From: DASZVB01 sp036272055
GTDB lineage: Bacteria > Myxococcota_A > Polyangia > Polyangiales > Polyangiaceae
Assembly (NCBI GenBank): GCA_036272055.1
Contig: DATAZL010000103.1
Span: 47,615-111,614 of the forward strand
Direction: 5' to 3'
Length of the DNA: 64,000 nt
Positions 27,120 through 36,205 of this stretch are shown here, piece after piece; the stretch's first letter is position 1, and each line of letters starts with the position of its first letter. The position numbers and the translations under genes were made by a program. The notes beneath the pieces were generated by a model. That model had not been told where the DNA came from. It ran no database searches and saw nothing but the letters and a program-made list of their open reading frames with translations.

Positions 27120-28148
27120 TCACGGTTCGAACTCCCAGATGATCGAGGCCCGAGCCCGGAGGTCGAGGCCGTCTTCCCTCAGTGCGGTCAGCTCGGTGGA
27201 AGAGCCCGGCGGGGACGCATAAAATCGCGAAGCTACCGGGAGAAAGGCAACGCCAGCACCGATACCGAGGGCGAGACCTCCAACCACCGTGTACCTTAGC
27301 TCGGCCCCCAGCCCGAGCCAAATCGCAGCTCTCCGGTCGTCGGACGAGAACGACCCGGCGGAATCCTCGGCGTGGGCGTGGATGAACGCCACGCCGATAT
27401 CCGTGTAGCCGAAAACCGCGCTCGGCCCCTGGCGATGGCCGATGCCGAACCGTGCCGAGAGCTCGTCGCGGACATAGTCGACCCGCCCGCGCCGGTCGCC
27501 GGCGGGCAGGATCAGGGTGAGATCGTGCTGGGTCCGGAGGAGACCCGTGGCGTGGATTCCACCCAGGACCACCACCGGACTCCCCCGCCGGGCGAACTGG
27601 ACGTCGACCCCCAGCGTTGGCTCGAGGAGACTCAGATTGCCGCTCGTGCCGACGCTCTGGACCAATCCGAAATCCGTGGACAGCCGGAGAACGAGGGACG
27701 AGGGCGGCGCAGGGGGGCTCGTCGCGCCATGCGCGGGGGGCGCGTTCCTGACGATCTCGAGGAGCTCGACCGCGGCGAGCGCCACGGCGTACGGCGCCCG
27801 CGTCGCGCTCTCACCGAGGGTCCGCGAGCCGATGGTCCCGTCGGAGGGCCGCAGCACGCTCACCGTCGCCAGCTCGGCGTCCACGACCACCACGAGATCT
27901 TCGGACCAGTTGGCGCGCGCCTCGGCGGTCAGTGGACCGAGGCGTCTTGCATTTCGCGTGTCTCGACGGACCGTTGGCATGTCGATCTGCGTCGCCAGGT
28001 AGCGCGCGGCCGCGTCCGACGCGGGTGAAGCGGTGACTATGGCAACGGCGTTCGAGGCAGCCGCGTGGGCCGTCGAGCCGAAGATCAGCACGACGACGGC
28101 GAGGGCCACCGCGATTAGCCGCTGCACTCCAGCATAGTACAGAGGCAT
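27120..28148 (-). CDS. Exported protein, probable beta-barrel, upstream of the sigma gene
   Basis: 342 residues with a clear signal peptide (LIAVALAVVVLIFGSTAHAA). The N-terminal ~130 residues after it contain EDLVVVVDAELATVSVLRPSDG; the C-terminal ~200 residues are Gly- and aromatic-rich with alternating patterns ending RASIIWEFEP, which fits an outer-membrane barrel. I recognise no family. ATG 28148 was chosen; a GTG eight codons later would also keep the signal peptide. It is divergent from the TerB-like gene by 52 bp. Confidence 0.7.
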   Translation of the reverse strand: MPLYYAGVQRLIAVALAVVVLIFGSTAHAAASNAVAIVTASPASDAAARYLATQIDMPTVRRDTRNARRLGPLTAEARANWSEDLVVVVDAELATVSVLRPSDGTIGSRTLGESATRAPYAVALAAVELLEIVRNAPPAHGATSPPAPPSSLVLRLSTDFGLVQSVGTSGNLSLLEPTLGVDVQFARRGSPVVVLGGIHATGLLRTQHDLTLILPAGDRRGRVDYVRDELSARFGIGHRQGPSAVFGYTDIGVAFIHAHAEDSAGSFSSDDRRAAIWLGLGAELRYTVVGGLALGIGAGVAFLPVASRFYASPPGSSTELTALREDGLDLRARASIIWEFEP

Positions 28149-28200
28149 TTCGCGCGAGACCAACCCCGACGATCGTCCTGAGCTATGCTGGGCTCGCCCG

Positions 28201-28728
28201 ATGACGCGCCTCCCAACCGCTCGATTGATGAGGCTTCGCGACGAGCTCGCGCGGCGCGGGCAGCGCCGTTCGATGGTCTTCCCCTCCGCAGCGCCCAACC
28301 TCGTCGACGCGATGAGCATGACCGAGGAGTACGGCGCGCTCTGCGAGGCGATGTTCCTCGTGATGATCGTCGAGAAGCGAATGCTGAACTCGCAGCGAAG
28401 CCTGCTCCGCGGCGCGCTCGACGTCCTCTCCGGCGGGAGCGTCCGCACGTCGCATATGGAAGCGATGCTCGACGCGGCCTCGAAGCGCCTCGCCGAAGAG
28501 GGGTTCGAGAAACGCTGCCAGGCAGTCGTCGAGTCGCTGAGCGGCGACCCACTCCGCGCGGAGACGACGCTCGTCCTGGCCACAGCGGTGGCCGCGGCGG
28601 ACGGCGTGGTCACTGCCGAGGAGCAGGGTCTCATCGATCGCTTCGTGAAAGAGCTCGGGTTCGACCCGACGCGACTCGGTGACGTGCTCGACGATCTGAC
28701 CTCGGCGCCGGACTCGAGCGCGTCCTAG
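28201..28728 (+). CDS. TerB-like helical protein
   Basis: 175 residues, all alpha. ATTLVLATAVAAADGVVTAEEQGLIDRFVKELG matches the helix-acidic loop-helix of TerB/DUF533 proteins, a widespread family linked by name to tellurite resistance but mostly of unknown function, often metal binding. No signal peptide or membrane segment. The 3' end is 22 bases from the convergent YggX-family gene. Confidence 0.7.
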   Translation: MTRLPTARLMRLRDELARRGQRRSMVFPSAAPNLVDAMSMTEEYGALCEAMFLVMIVEKRMLNSQRSLLRGALDVLSGGSVRTSHMEAMLDAASKRLAEEGFEKRCQAVVESLSGDPLRAETTLVLATAVAAADGVVTAEEQGLIDRFVKELGFDPTRLGDVLDDLTSAPDSSAS

Positions 28729-28750
28729 CGAGGGCGGCCGCGCCCGCGGT

Positions 28751-29023
28751 TCACTCTTCCTTGGGCGTGAACTCCTTCGGGAGCGACGAGCCCTCGCCGA
28801 AGAAGTACTTCTGGCACTCGGCCATCCAGATCTTCTGACCCTGGTCGCTGGTGAGATCGAGACGGTACTCGTTCACCAGCATCTTCGAGTGCTCGATCCA
28901 CGCACGCCACGCCTCCCTGGAGACGTTGTCGAAGAGCTTTTGCCCGAACTCACCCTTGAAGGGCGGGCGGTCGAGGCCCTCCGCTTCGCGGCCGAGTTTC
29001 ACACACTGAACCATGTGCGCCAT
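28751..29023 (-). CDS. Probable Fe(II)-trafficking protein, YggX family
   Basis: 90 residues. VQCVKLGREAEGLDRPPF, FDNVSREAWRAWIEHSKML and VNEYRLDL are hallmark stretches of YggX, a small cytosolic protein that protects iron-sulfur clusters from oxidative damage. The conserved Cys near the N-terminus is present. ATG at 29023 gives the normal length; ATG at 29041 would add six residues. Confidence 0.9.
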   Translation of the reverse strand: MAHMVQCVKLGREAEGLDRPPFKGEFGQKLFDNVSREAWRAWIEHSKMLVNEYRLDLTSDQGQKIWMAECQKYFFGEGSSLPKEFTPKEE

Positions 29024-29128
29024 GATGAGTTCGCGACTCATAGCCCCGCGCGAGCGATATCGCTAGCGATTGTGAACACGGCCCGGAGTACGCCCCGCGG
29101 GCCAGGTGATCGGCTAAGGTCGGCCGTC

Positions 29129-29686
29129 ATGCGGGCGCGACACCATTTCGCTTTCGGCGTGCTGCTTTCCGGGCTCGGACTCGGTCGAGCGGCCTCCGCA
29201 CAGTCGATCATCAAGCACCCCGGGGAACACCCGACCTACAGCTTCGAGGCGGAGCCGCACCTCGCCATCGCGCCCTTCCGTGACGACGGCGTGGGACCCG
29301 GGTTCCGCGGCACCTTCGTCGCGCTCGACAACGGTTTCGTCCCGTCGATCAACGACTCGATCGGGGTCGGAATTGGCCTCGACTGGGTCTTCTACGGCGA
29401 GCACTGCGAGGGAACTCCCCGCGGCTGCGCGACCCGCTCCGACGTCATCCTGCCGGTGGTGCTCCAATGGAACTTCTGGCTCACTCCGCGCTGGTCCGTC
29501 TTCGGCGAGCCGGGGATCGCGTTCCACATCAGGAACCACGAGGGCAACGACTTCGCGTTCGACGCGTTCGCCATCTACGGCGGGGGCCGTTTTCAGTTCA
29601 ACGACAAGGTCGCGCTCACCCTCCGGCTCGGTGCGCCGCTCATCCACGACAACGTCATCTCGATCGGCGTGTCGTTCTTGCTCTGA
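29129..29686 (+). CDS. Small exported beta-barrel-like protein
   Basis: 185 residues. A signal peptide ends RAASAQS, cleavage likely after ASA. The mature part has alternating hydrophobic strands (GVGIGLDWVFYG, WSVFGEPGIAFHI, KVALTLRLGAPL) and ends ISIGVSFLL, the aromatic/hydrophobic pattern of outer-membrane barrels. No specific family recognised. It diverges from the YggX-family gene and converges on the glutathione transferase gene. Confidence 0.75.
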   Translation: MRARHHFAFGVLLSGLGLGRAASAQSIIKHPGEHPTYSFEAEPHLAIAPFRDDGVGPGFRGTFVALDNGFVPSINDSIGVGIGLDWVFYGEHCEGTPRGCATRSDVILPVVLQWNFWLTPRWSVFGEPGIAFHIRNHEGNDFAFDAFAIYGGGRFQFNDKVALTLRLGAPLIHDNVISIGVSFLL

Positions 29687-29715
29687 GGCTCCGGTGGAGA
29701 CCGGAAGCGAGAGCC

Positions 29716-30378
29716 TCAGGACCGCCAGTGGGGCGGATACGTCGCGTCGTAGCCGGAAAGGCTCTCGATCGCGCGCGCCCAGCGATCCACGTTGGCGTGG
29801 TCGGCTCGGAGCGTCTCGAGGCCGAGCCCGACGGAGAGGGCGGTGTCGCGAGTGCCGACGCGCCCGATGAGCATCAGGGTCGGATAGAGCACGAGATCTG
29901 CCGCGGTCAGACGCGGGCCTGCGAGGTACGCCTGCCGCGCTAGCCGCCCGTCGTGAATCGACAGCTCCTCGCGAACCTGCTTCACGATGCCGTGGAGCGC
30001 GTCCTCGTGGCCCTTGGTGTCGTTCGCGAACACGCGCGCGACGAGCTCTTCCTGGAGCGGGCCGAGGTAGTGATCGACCTCCATCACCGTCTGCCAGACG
30101 GCGGCCGTCTCCCCTGCCGTCTCGCCGAAGAGGGGCGGCGTGGGATGAAGCTTCTCGATGTAGCTCATGATGGCGAGCGACTCGTAGACCACCCGCTCGG
30201 CGTCCTTGAGCACGGGCACGCGACCTCGCGGGTTCATCGCCAGAAACTCGGGCGTCTTGTGATCGCCGCGGGAGAACTGGAGAAGCTTCGACTCGAAGGG
30301 GATGCCCTTGACCGTCAGCGCGAGTAGCACGCGCCACGCATACGGACTCCCACTGCCCCAGTAGACTTCGTACGCCAT
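29716..30378 (-). CDS. Glutathione S-transferase family protein
   Basis: 220 residues. An N-terminal thioredoxin-like domain (SGSPYAWRVLLAL, NPRGRVPVLKD, VVYESLAIMSYIE with the glutathione gamma-Glu-binding ES) is followed by an all-helical domain with LTAADLVLYPTLML. It likely conjugates or reduces substrates with glutathione in the cytoplasm; no subclass is assigned. GAGGAGGG lies six bases before ATG 30378, a strong ribosome site. It starts 13 bases after the MYXO-CTERM-like gene, so it may be the last gene of that operon. Confidence 0.88.
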   Translation of the reverse strand: MAYEVYWGSGSPYAWRVLLALTVKGIPFESKLLQFSRGDHKTPEFLAMNPRGRVPVLKDAERVVYESLAIMSYIEKLHPTPPLFGETAGETAAVWQTVMEVDHYLGPLQEELVARVFANDTKGHEDALHGIVKQVREELSIHDGRLARQAYLAGPRLTAADLVLYPTLMLIGRVGTRDTALSVGLGLETLRADHANVDRWARAIESLSGYDATYPPHWRS

Positions 30379-30391
30379 GGTTCCCTCCTCG

Positions 30392-30718
30392 CTACCTTGC
30401 CACAGTCCGGCGCCGTGCGGCGCGCATTGCGAACAGCGCGATCACGAGCACGCCGGCGGTCGACGTTTCGTCCCGTCGCGTGCCTACCGTGGCACAGCCG
30501 CAGGCTCCGCGACCCGGCGGCTCGTGCTCGTCGGCGTTGGGCAAGGGGTGGCTACCGGTGACGTCGAACCCCGGTTCGGAGACGCCGGGCTCGGCGCCGC
30601 TGCCCCTCGACGATGCGGCGCTCGGCGAGCCCTTCGGCGGCATGGTGGAACCGGCGAGAAAGAGCGCGGCCAGAGCGACGACCAGGAGCGTTGAGGCGCG
30701 AGCGCTGTGAGCCGTCAC
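30392..30718 (-). CDS. Short exported protein with MYXO-CTERM-like anchor
   Basis: 108 residues starting at GTG 30718, overlapping the upstream TGA (GTGA). An N-terminal signal (LLVVALAALFLAGS) is followed by only ~45 residues of Pro/Gly/Ser-rich sequence. The C-terminus has GACGCATVGTRRDE, a hydrophobic stretch (AGVLVIALFAM) and a terminal Arg cluster (RAARRRTVAR). The Cys-Gly-Cys, hydrophobic helix and Arg tail match the MYXO-CTERM surface-sorting signal of Myxococcota. With almost no domain between signals, it may be a surface-exposed peptide or lost its ectodomain. Confidence 0.65.
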   Translation of the reverse strand: MTAHSARASTLLVVALAALFLAGSTMPPKGSPSAASSRGSGAEPGVSEPGFDVTGSHPLPNADEHEPPGRGACGCATVGTRRDETSTAGVLVIALFAMRAARRRTVAR

Positions 30719-32058
30719 GGTTCGCTGTCCGGCGCGGGAGAGAGGGACACCGTGGTGATCGTCCCCTGACGCACGTTGAGCGGATAGGTGCCGATCTTGC
30801 GGCCGTCGCTCTGTCGCCTGAGCTCGAGCGTCCGCGGGCCCGGCGACAGACTGATGAACGCGCCGAGACCGCTCTTCGTGGTTGCGGTGAGTCCCTTCAT
30901 CAACGTCTGGCTCGGGGCGAGATAATAAGCGGGCTCGCCGGTGTCGAGCGAAGCCGTCAGACCCGCGGCGGTGACGTCGTTGCACGCGGCGACGCTCCAG
31001 ACGATGCCGCCGTACGCGTTCCAGTCGAGGTGGTCCGCGATCCCGGCGTTCCTGACGAATGATTCCGCTTCGTCACGAGAGACCAGACGCCGCCAGGTCC
31101 ACGCCGGGGTTCTTCGGATCGGCGGAAAGAACCCGAGGATCACGCTCGACAGCTCCGTTTGGCCCGTCTCTGTCCACTCCACGAGGAGACCCCCGAAGTA
31201 ATTCGTACCCCCCTCGCCCGTCCCCGCGCGCGAGAGCGTCAGATCCGCGAACTGGCCGTCTGCATCCCAGACGGCCATCTGCTGCGGTCGGTCGCACGCG
31301 ACGTCGATGCCCGCGCAAGCGTGGATGGACGCGTTCGACACCGTGTTCGAAAATTCGACGTCGGCGACGCCGACGTGAAGCTCGAGCGGCGGCGAGACGT
31401 CCGCGAGCGGCGGCCAGTTCACCGCGCCGAGACACGACCAGTCCGTCTCGGCGCAGGCCGAGAGACAGAGCGGCACCCGGCGGAGCTTGTTCAGCAGCGG
31501 ATTGCCGGCGGCAAAGTGATCGTCACAGGCACAGTACGACTCGTAGCCCGGGGGGCAGTCCGCCTCGCACGCCTCGAGCTCGAGCGCGTCGACGTTCTGC
31601 GCGAGGGTGTCGAGCTCGGCGGGATCGTGCTGTTCGAGGCACTGCTCGCACGCGACCCCACCGAACGTCGCATGCGCCTCCGCGCACGCGACGCAGTTCT
31701 TGGCGGCGCAGACCATCAGATTGCTCATCTCGGTGGTACGACGCGTGCCGAGGTTGCACTTCACCTTGCAGGCCGCGTCGTCGGCGGCGCACTTCGCGAG
31801 GCACGAGGAGAGCGCCGCGCACGCCGGCTCTACGAGGCACTTGGTCGCTTCCGCGCAGCACCTGTCGTCGATGCAATCGCGGCAGCTCGCGGAGTCGTAC
31901 GCGGTGCCATCGCACTTGCCGATGAACGTCGGCGCCGCGCCGTCGGACGAAGTGCCGCCGTCCGGCGCGAGCGTGCCGTAGCCATCGACGCCGAGGATCG
32001 ACCTGCACCCGACGCCGACGAGAGACGTCAACGCCACGACGACGACTGCCTTCCACAT
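30715..32058 (-). CDS. Cys-rich lipoprotein
   Basis: 447 residues. The signal ends LVGVGCRSILGVDGYG (C18 lipobox). About 20 Cys are packed into residues 40-200 (for instance CRDCIDDRCCAEATKC and CACDDHF), typical of Polyangia surface lipoproteins of unknown function. The C-terminal ~230 residues have few Cys and look beta-rich, ending in a Pro-poor SLSPAPDSEP. ATG 32058 starts the hydrophobic signal; GTG 32085 would add nine basic residues and puts AGGAG between. No catalytic domain is seen. It lies mid-operon with exported proteins on both sides. Confidence 0.75.
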   Translation of the reverse strand: MWKAVVVVALTSLVGVGCRSILGVDGYGTLAPDGGTSSDGAAPTFIGKCDGTAYDSASCRDCIDDRCCAEATKCLVEPACAALSSCLAKCAADDAACKVKCNLGTRRTTEMSNLMVCAAKNCVACAEAHATFGGVACEQCLEQHDPAELDTLAQNVDALELEACEADCPPGYESYCACDDHFAAGNPLLNKLRRVPLCLSACAETDWSCLGAVNWPPLADVSPPLELHVGVADVEFSNTVSNASIHACAGIDVACDRPQQMAVWDADGQFADLTLSRAGTGEGGTNYFGGLLVEWTETGQTELSSVILGFFPPIRRTPAWTWRRLVSRDEAESFVRNAGIADHLDWNAYGGIVWSVAACNDVTAAGLTASLDTGEPAYYLAPSQTLMKGLTATTKSGLGAFISLSPGPRTLELRRQSDGRKIGTYPLNVRQGTITTVSLSPAPDSEP

Positions 32059-32133
32059 GCGGCGGCGAGGGCTCCTCTGTCGCACGGTACCGTCGAGCGT
32101 ACCCGAATGCGCTCACGCGTTCGAGCCGCGCGC

Positions 32134-33492
32134 TCACAGGGTAGGACAGGAACCGTCCGCGACCGGGAAGGCCTGGAACGTCGAGTAAGAGACGCTCTGC
32201 CAGGCGTCGTGACAGTTTTCGTCCGCCGGCAAGTTCTTCGTTGCGCACCAGTCCCCCGCCGGGAGCCCATTCACCGGGTCGAGCGGGTTCCACTTCGGAT
32301 CGCGACGGCAGGCCTTGTCGTTATCCGGGATCGTCCAGTTCCGATAGCTACCCCCGGCGAACAGATTGCAGAGGGTCTGTCCGAGCGTGAAAATCTGCTC
32401 GAGCTCCGCAATGAGAAAATAGCCGGTGATCTTCGTCGGCGCGAGCTGGTCCGGAGTGCACGTACCCGCCGGGCAGCCCCAGGCGCGGTTCGTCGTGTCG
32501 CCGATGCAGCTGTCGGGGAGCGCGTGCTCATCGTCCCCGAAGAGTACGCCGGCGCAGTTCGGATGTGCCGGATCGTTCAGGTACTGCGTGATCTCGGACT
32601 CACGGATCGGGATCGCGACATAGTCGGTAGCCGAATTGTAGTTCAGGATGTACGTGAGCGGCGAGTAGCCGTGCAGGTACCCGCTGGCCTTGTCGAAGTA
32701 GAACACGCCGGTTCCCTTGCCGTAGAGATCGCCGCCGACGTCCACCCGCGCGAGGAGCGTCTCCCGATCGTCCGGCAGCTTGAAGTCCTTGTCGACGCGC
32801 GCGGCAGTGACGGGCCCGACCTTCCACGGCATGGGCATCGGCGCCACGAGCCCCCTGGGCCATCCGGGGGGTGGATCGTAGAGCTTCGTGAAACCGTAGC
32901 CCGGGCTCGTGAACATGTCGGTCGCACCGAAACAGAGTCCGCTGGCGAGCGCGGTCGGCTCGTCGGCGACAAACTTCGCGAAGCCGGTGCGCGACGTGTT
33001 CGCCACGGTGTCGAAGTCGAGGAGCTGGATGAACCCGCTCGTGCCGCTCGGCGCGCCGCACATCGGGTTCAGGAGCTGGGTGCGCCCGATGAGCAGGGCC
33101 TGGATCGCCGGAGTCAGCCCGAGCGGGAGTGTCGACACCGACAGCGTCTGCCGGAACTGCCAGCGCGTCTGGGTGGTGTTGTCTCTCTTCGCGAGGCACT
33201 CCGCGCCTGAATACGCGCTCGGATTCCCGGACGGGTAGCACTCGGCGGCCGTCGGGCAGCAACGGCCCTGGCAGCTCGATGGCGGCACGACGCGCATGGC
33301 CGGTGCAGTGGCACTGGGCGTCGCGCACGATACGGCGCCGCCCGCGCCACCCGCGCCACCCGCGCCACCCGCGCCACCGACGCCTTGTGGCTTGAGCGCG
33401 ACGACGAGCGGTTGCGTGATCTGCTCCTCGCATGCACACAGCACGACACCACCAGCCAGAGCGGCGACGAAAATGACCGTTCCTGTATTCAT
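32134..33492 (-). CDS. Lipoprotein with Gly-Gly-Ala linker
   Basis: 452 residues. AGGAGGG lies five bases before ATG 33492. The signal ends VVLCACEEQ (C21). A short GGAGGAGGAGGAGGA stretch, encoded by 9-bp repeats, leads to a ~390-residue domain with several Cys pairs (SSCQGRCCPTAAEC, CFGATD, CPAGTC) and WQSVSYSTFQAF near the end. No known family. It follows the FadL-like gene by 14 bases, same operon. Confidence 0.75.
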   Translation of the reverse strand: MNTGTVIFVAALAGGVVLCACEEQITQPLVVALKPQGVGGAGGAGGAGGAGGAVSCATPSATAPAMRVVPPSSCQGRCCPTAAECYPSGNPSAYSGAECLAKRDNTTQTRWQFRQTLSVSTLPLGLTPAIQALLIGRTQLLNPMCGAPSGTSGFIQLLDFDTVANTSRTGFAKFVADEPTALASGLCFGATDMFTSPGYGFTKLYDPPPGWPRGLVAPMPMPWKVGPVTAARVDKDFKLPDDRETLLARVDVGGDLYGKGTGVFYFDKASGYLHGYSPLTYILNYNSATDYVAIPIRESEITQYLNDPAHPNCAGVLFGDDEHALPDSCIGDTTNRAWGCPAGTCTPDQLAPTKITGYFLIAELEQIFTLGQTLCNLFAGGSYRNWTIPDNDKACRRDPKWNPLDPVNGLPAGDWCATKNLPADENCHDAWQSVSYSTFQAFPVADGSCPTL

Positions 33493-33506
33493 CGTTCCCT
33501 CCTGAT

Positions 33507-35168
33507 TCAGAACCTGGCAACACCACCCAGAGTGAAGACGTCGGCGTCGAACGAGACGCTGCCCCCGTTCACGGCGTGCAGCGTGCGGTACGTCGTCCGG
33601 TTCGCCGCCGACACGTTCGGTGACTCGAGCGACGGATCGAACAGCATGCCGTTCGGGCCGACCGCGGCCGGCGCGCGAATTCGTCCGTTCCCGTGATTGT
33701 CGAGGCCGAGCGAACCTTGTCGCTGGTAGCCGAGCGAGACGTCGAGAAAGTGGTAGCGGACGACGAGCCCACCGCCGAACCCGAACCGGAACGCGCCGAC
33801 CGGATCCACCGTGAGGAACGCGGGATCCTGCGACCGGGTCTCGAACCACCCGCCGGCGCGCACCGCGAGCAGATCGCGAAGGGCATCCCATTGCCCACCG
33901 ACGCGCACTCCGACGGAGTCACGGTAACCAGTGGGGCGATCGGCGTTCTGCGGTACGTCGACGTTGGTCGGATTCGTGGTGAGCAACGGGCGAAACCGGA
34001 CGATCGTCGCCGACGCGACGGAGTTCCGGGTGAAGCTCGCGTCGACCTCCACGTCGAAGAGATCGTCGTGGATCGGATCGCGTACGACGACCGCGTCGTC
34101 CGCCGGCACCGGCGTCTTCTCGCGAGGGACGTGGAGACGGATGCCGGCGCGGATCTCGGGAGGGATCTTGTACTCGAAGCGCGTGACCGCGTTCGGAAAG
34201 TGGTTCGGGACGGCCTGGTTCGCCGAGCAGCCGGCGTACGTCGTCTTGCCGCTCGCGTCGGCGGCGCCCGCGCACGGAGGGCTCACCGCGCCGTCGCCGT
34301 TGTACGGCTGCTGGGTGACGTCGAGCGAGCCGTGGCTCGTGCGGATCGCGTCCATGTACCGACCCCAGAGCGCGACGTCGAGGTAGCGCGCCGGCGAGGC
34401 GTGGAGCGAGAGCACGACGCCCGGGACGAACAGATCCTCGGTCCGGAGGGTGCTCAGCGAGTCGTCGGCCATGTGATCGCCGGCGGCGTCGTTGCTCCCG
34501 AGGCTCGCCACGCCGGTCGTCGACAGATTGATGACGCCGATGCCGGAGATGAACGCCGCGCCGAGGCGTAATCCGCGAAACGGCTCCCACCCGACGCCGA
34601 TGGTCGGAAAGATTATCGTCGATTGCTGTTCCAGCTCGAGATACCGGTATGGAGCGGGAAGCACCTTCGGCGTGCCGGTTTTGGCGTCGAAGCCGATCGC
34701 GACCGGTGGGAGCTGTCCCTGCGCCGAGCCGTACGTCGCGGGCGGCACGATGGCGATGCCGAACCCGAGCCGGCTCGTCGCACGCCACACGACCGACATC
34801 GACGGGATCGTGTTCGGAAAGCCTCCGCGCGAGTTGCACACGGGGCGATACTGGTAATTCGGGCTGCCGACCTGGTTCGGGCCGACCATGGCGTCGCCCG
34901 GACCACGACGGTCGAAGCACACGTGAGGAAACGCGAGCTGTTGCTCGACGCTGAAGCCGCTCGCCTGCGTCGCGAGGCCCGCCGGGTTGTAGTGGGTCGC
35001 GATCGGCTCGTTCGCGACGGCGAGCCACGCGCCGCCGCGAGAGAACGACGCGCTCCCGTTGTCCGGATATTCGAGCGGATTCGACGCGCGCGCGGGGCAC
35101 ACCAGGAGCACCGCGGCGAGCGGGCCACCGCACGTCCAAGCGATTCTTCCCCAACCCATCCCTCTCAC
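33507..35168 (-). CDS. FadL/OmpP1-like outer-membrane transport protein
   Basis: 553 residues. After a signal peptide ending CPARAS comes NPLEYPDNGSASFSRGGA and THYNPAGLATQ, the N-terminal hatch hallmark of the FadL/TodX family, which moves hydrophobic compounds across the outer membrane. The rest is a long strand-rich barrel, ending VFTLGGVARF with terminal aromatic. GTG 35168 overlaps the upstream TGA (GTGA) and has GGAGG six bases before it; ATG 35159 is an alternative. The downstream lipoprotein begins 14 bases later. Confidence 0.85.
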   Translation of the reverse strand: MRGMGWGRIAWTCGGPLAAVLLVCPARASNPLEYPDNGSASFSRGGAWLAVANEPIATHYNPAGLATQASGFSVEQQLAFPHVCFDRRGPGDAMVGPNQVGSPNYQYRPVCNSRGGFPNTIPSMSVVWRATSRLGFGIAIVPPATYGSAQGQLPPVAIGFDAKTGTPKVLPAPYRYLELEQQSTIIFPTIGVGWEPFRGLRLGAAFISGIGVINLSTTGVASLGSNDAAGDHMADDSLSTLRTEDLFVPGVVLSLHASPARYLDVALWGRYMDAIRTSHGSLDVTQQPYNGDGAVSPPCAGAADASGKTTYAGCSANQAVPNHFPNAVTRFEYKIPPEIRAGIRLHVPREKTPVPADDAVVVRDPIHDDLFDVEVDASFTRNSVASATIVRFRPLLTTNPTNVDVPQNADRPTGYRDSVGVRVGGQWDALRDLLAVRAGGWFETRSQDPAFLTVDPVGAFRFGFGGGLVVRYHFLDVSLGYQRQGSLGLDNHGNGRIRAPAAVGPNGMLFDPSLESPNVSAANRTTYRTLHAVNGGSVSFDADVFTLGGVARF

Positions 35169-36205
35169 GAGCCACCTCCGAGCTCCAGGTTCGCGATGTA
35201 CGCGACCAGGATCTGCAGCGGTTGATGGAACTGGTGCGTCCCGAAGAGTCGCGCGTCGTCGAGCCCCCACGCCGCGTACGCGCGCACGATGAGCGTGTCG
35301 TTGCCGCCGCCCCAGCTCGGCTGGAGCCCCGCTACGAGGCCGTAGTGGAGCTCGCCCTCGTAACCGCGACGACAGGGGATGCCCTCGTTCATCTGGCACG
35401 CGCTCCCCGGAGGCACGAGCACCTCGAAGTCGCCGATCGCCTGCGTGCCGACGACGCGCTGTCGCGGCACGTACACGGCCTGGAGGGCGGGCCCGATGAA
35501 GCCCAGGTTTCGCTCGCGGAACAGGAAATACCCTTCCCAGCGATAGCTCACGCCGTGGCTGAGCACGGTGCCGAGCTCCCAGTCGTACGAGACGTCGGGG
35601 CGCGCGTCGTAGCGCGCGGTCAGCGTCGACACCGCCGTGAAGCCGTACGCGGGCCAGTACACTGACCAGCGACCTTCCCAGAACGGCCACTCCGCGTGAC
35701 CGACGTCGCCGTTCTGATCTTTCCACGCGCGCGCGATGCGATCGAGATCGGTGAACGTGACCGCGGGATCCTGATCGGGCGGGAGGGGTTTGACTCCCGC
35801 AGCGAGAGTGCGCGCCGGCGGCTCGAAGCTCGGCGGCTGCCCCGCGCGATCGCGTCCGGTGAGCGGATCGGGCTCGAAGCGGAGCACCCGCCATTCGTCG
35901 TGATAGCCGGCGGTCGCGCCGAAGCTCATGAGAAAGAGCCGCAGATCGACGCTGCCGCTCACCTCCGCGAACGGGATCGCGACGGTTCCGGTGAGCTGCA
36001 GGCGTAACTCGCTCATCTGCTTCTCGAGCTCGACGCGCTCATCGAGCGCGGCCCGAAATCCCGGCCCGATGAGCGGAGTCAGCACCAGCCGCGTACCCGG
36101 CTTCTGCGGATTCAAGAAGTCGTCCGCCGGAGGCAGAGCGAAGCTCCGCGACGAAACCGCCGTCACGAACGCCCACGCCGTCGTCGTGAAAAATACGCGC
36201 CGCAC
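35165..36205 (-). CDS. Exported outer-membrane barrel-like protein, first gene of a surface operon
   Basis: 346 residues from GTG 36205 with GAGGTGG upstream. The signal is FFTTTAWAFVTAVSSRSFA. The mature part has strand-like alternation and aromatic belts (WEGRWSVYWPAYGF, WEGYFLFRERNLGFIGPALQAVYVP), with two Cys at QMNEGIPCRRGYEG flanking. It resembles an outer-membrane barrel; no family is recognised. Its stop overlaps the FadL-like start. Confidence 0.7.
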   Translation of the reverse strand: MRRVFFTTTAWAFVTAVSSRSFALPPADDFLNPQKPGTRLVLTPLIGPGFRAALDERVELEKQMSELRLQLTGTVAIPFAEVSGSVDLRLFLMSFGATAGYHDEWRVLRFEPDPLTGRDRAGQPPSFEPPARTLAAGVKPLPPDQDPAVTFTDLDRIARAWKDQNGDVGHAEWPFWEGRWSVYWPAYGFTAVSTLTARYDARPDVSYDWELGTVLSHGVSYRWEGYFLFRERNLGFIGPALQAVYVPRQRVVGTQAIGDFEVLVPPGSACQMNEGIPCRRGYEGELHYGLVAGLQPSWGGGNDTLIVRAYAAWGLDDARLFGTHQFHQPLQILVAYIANLELGGGS

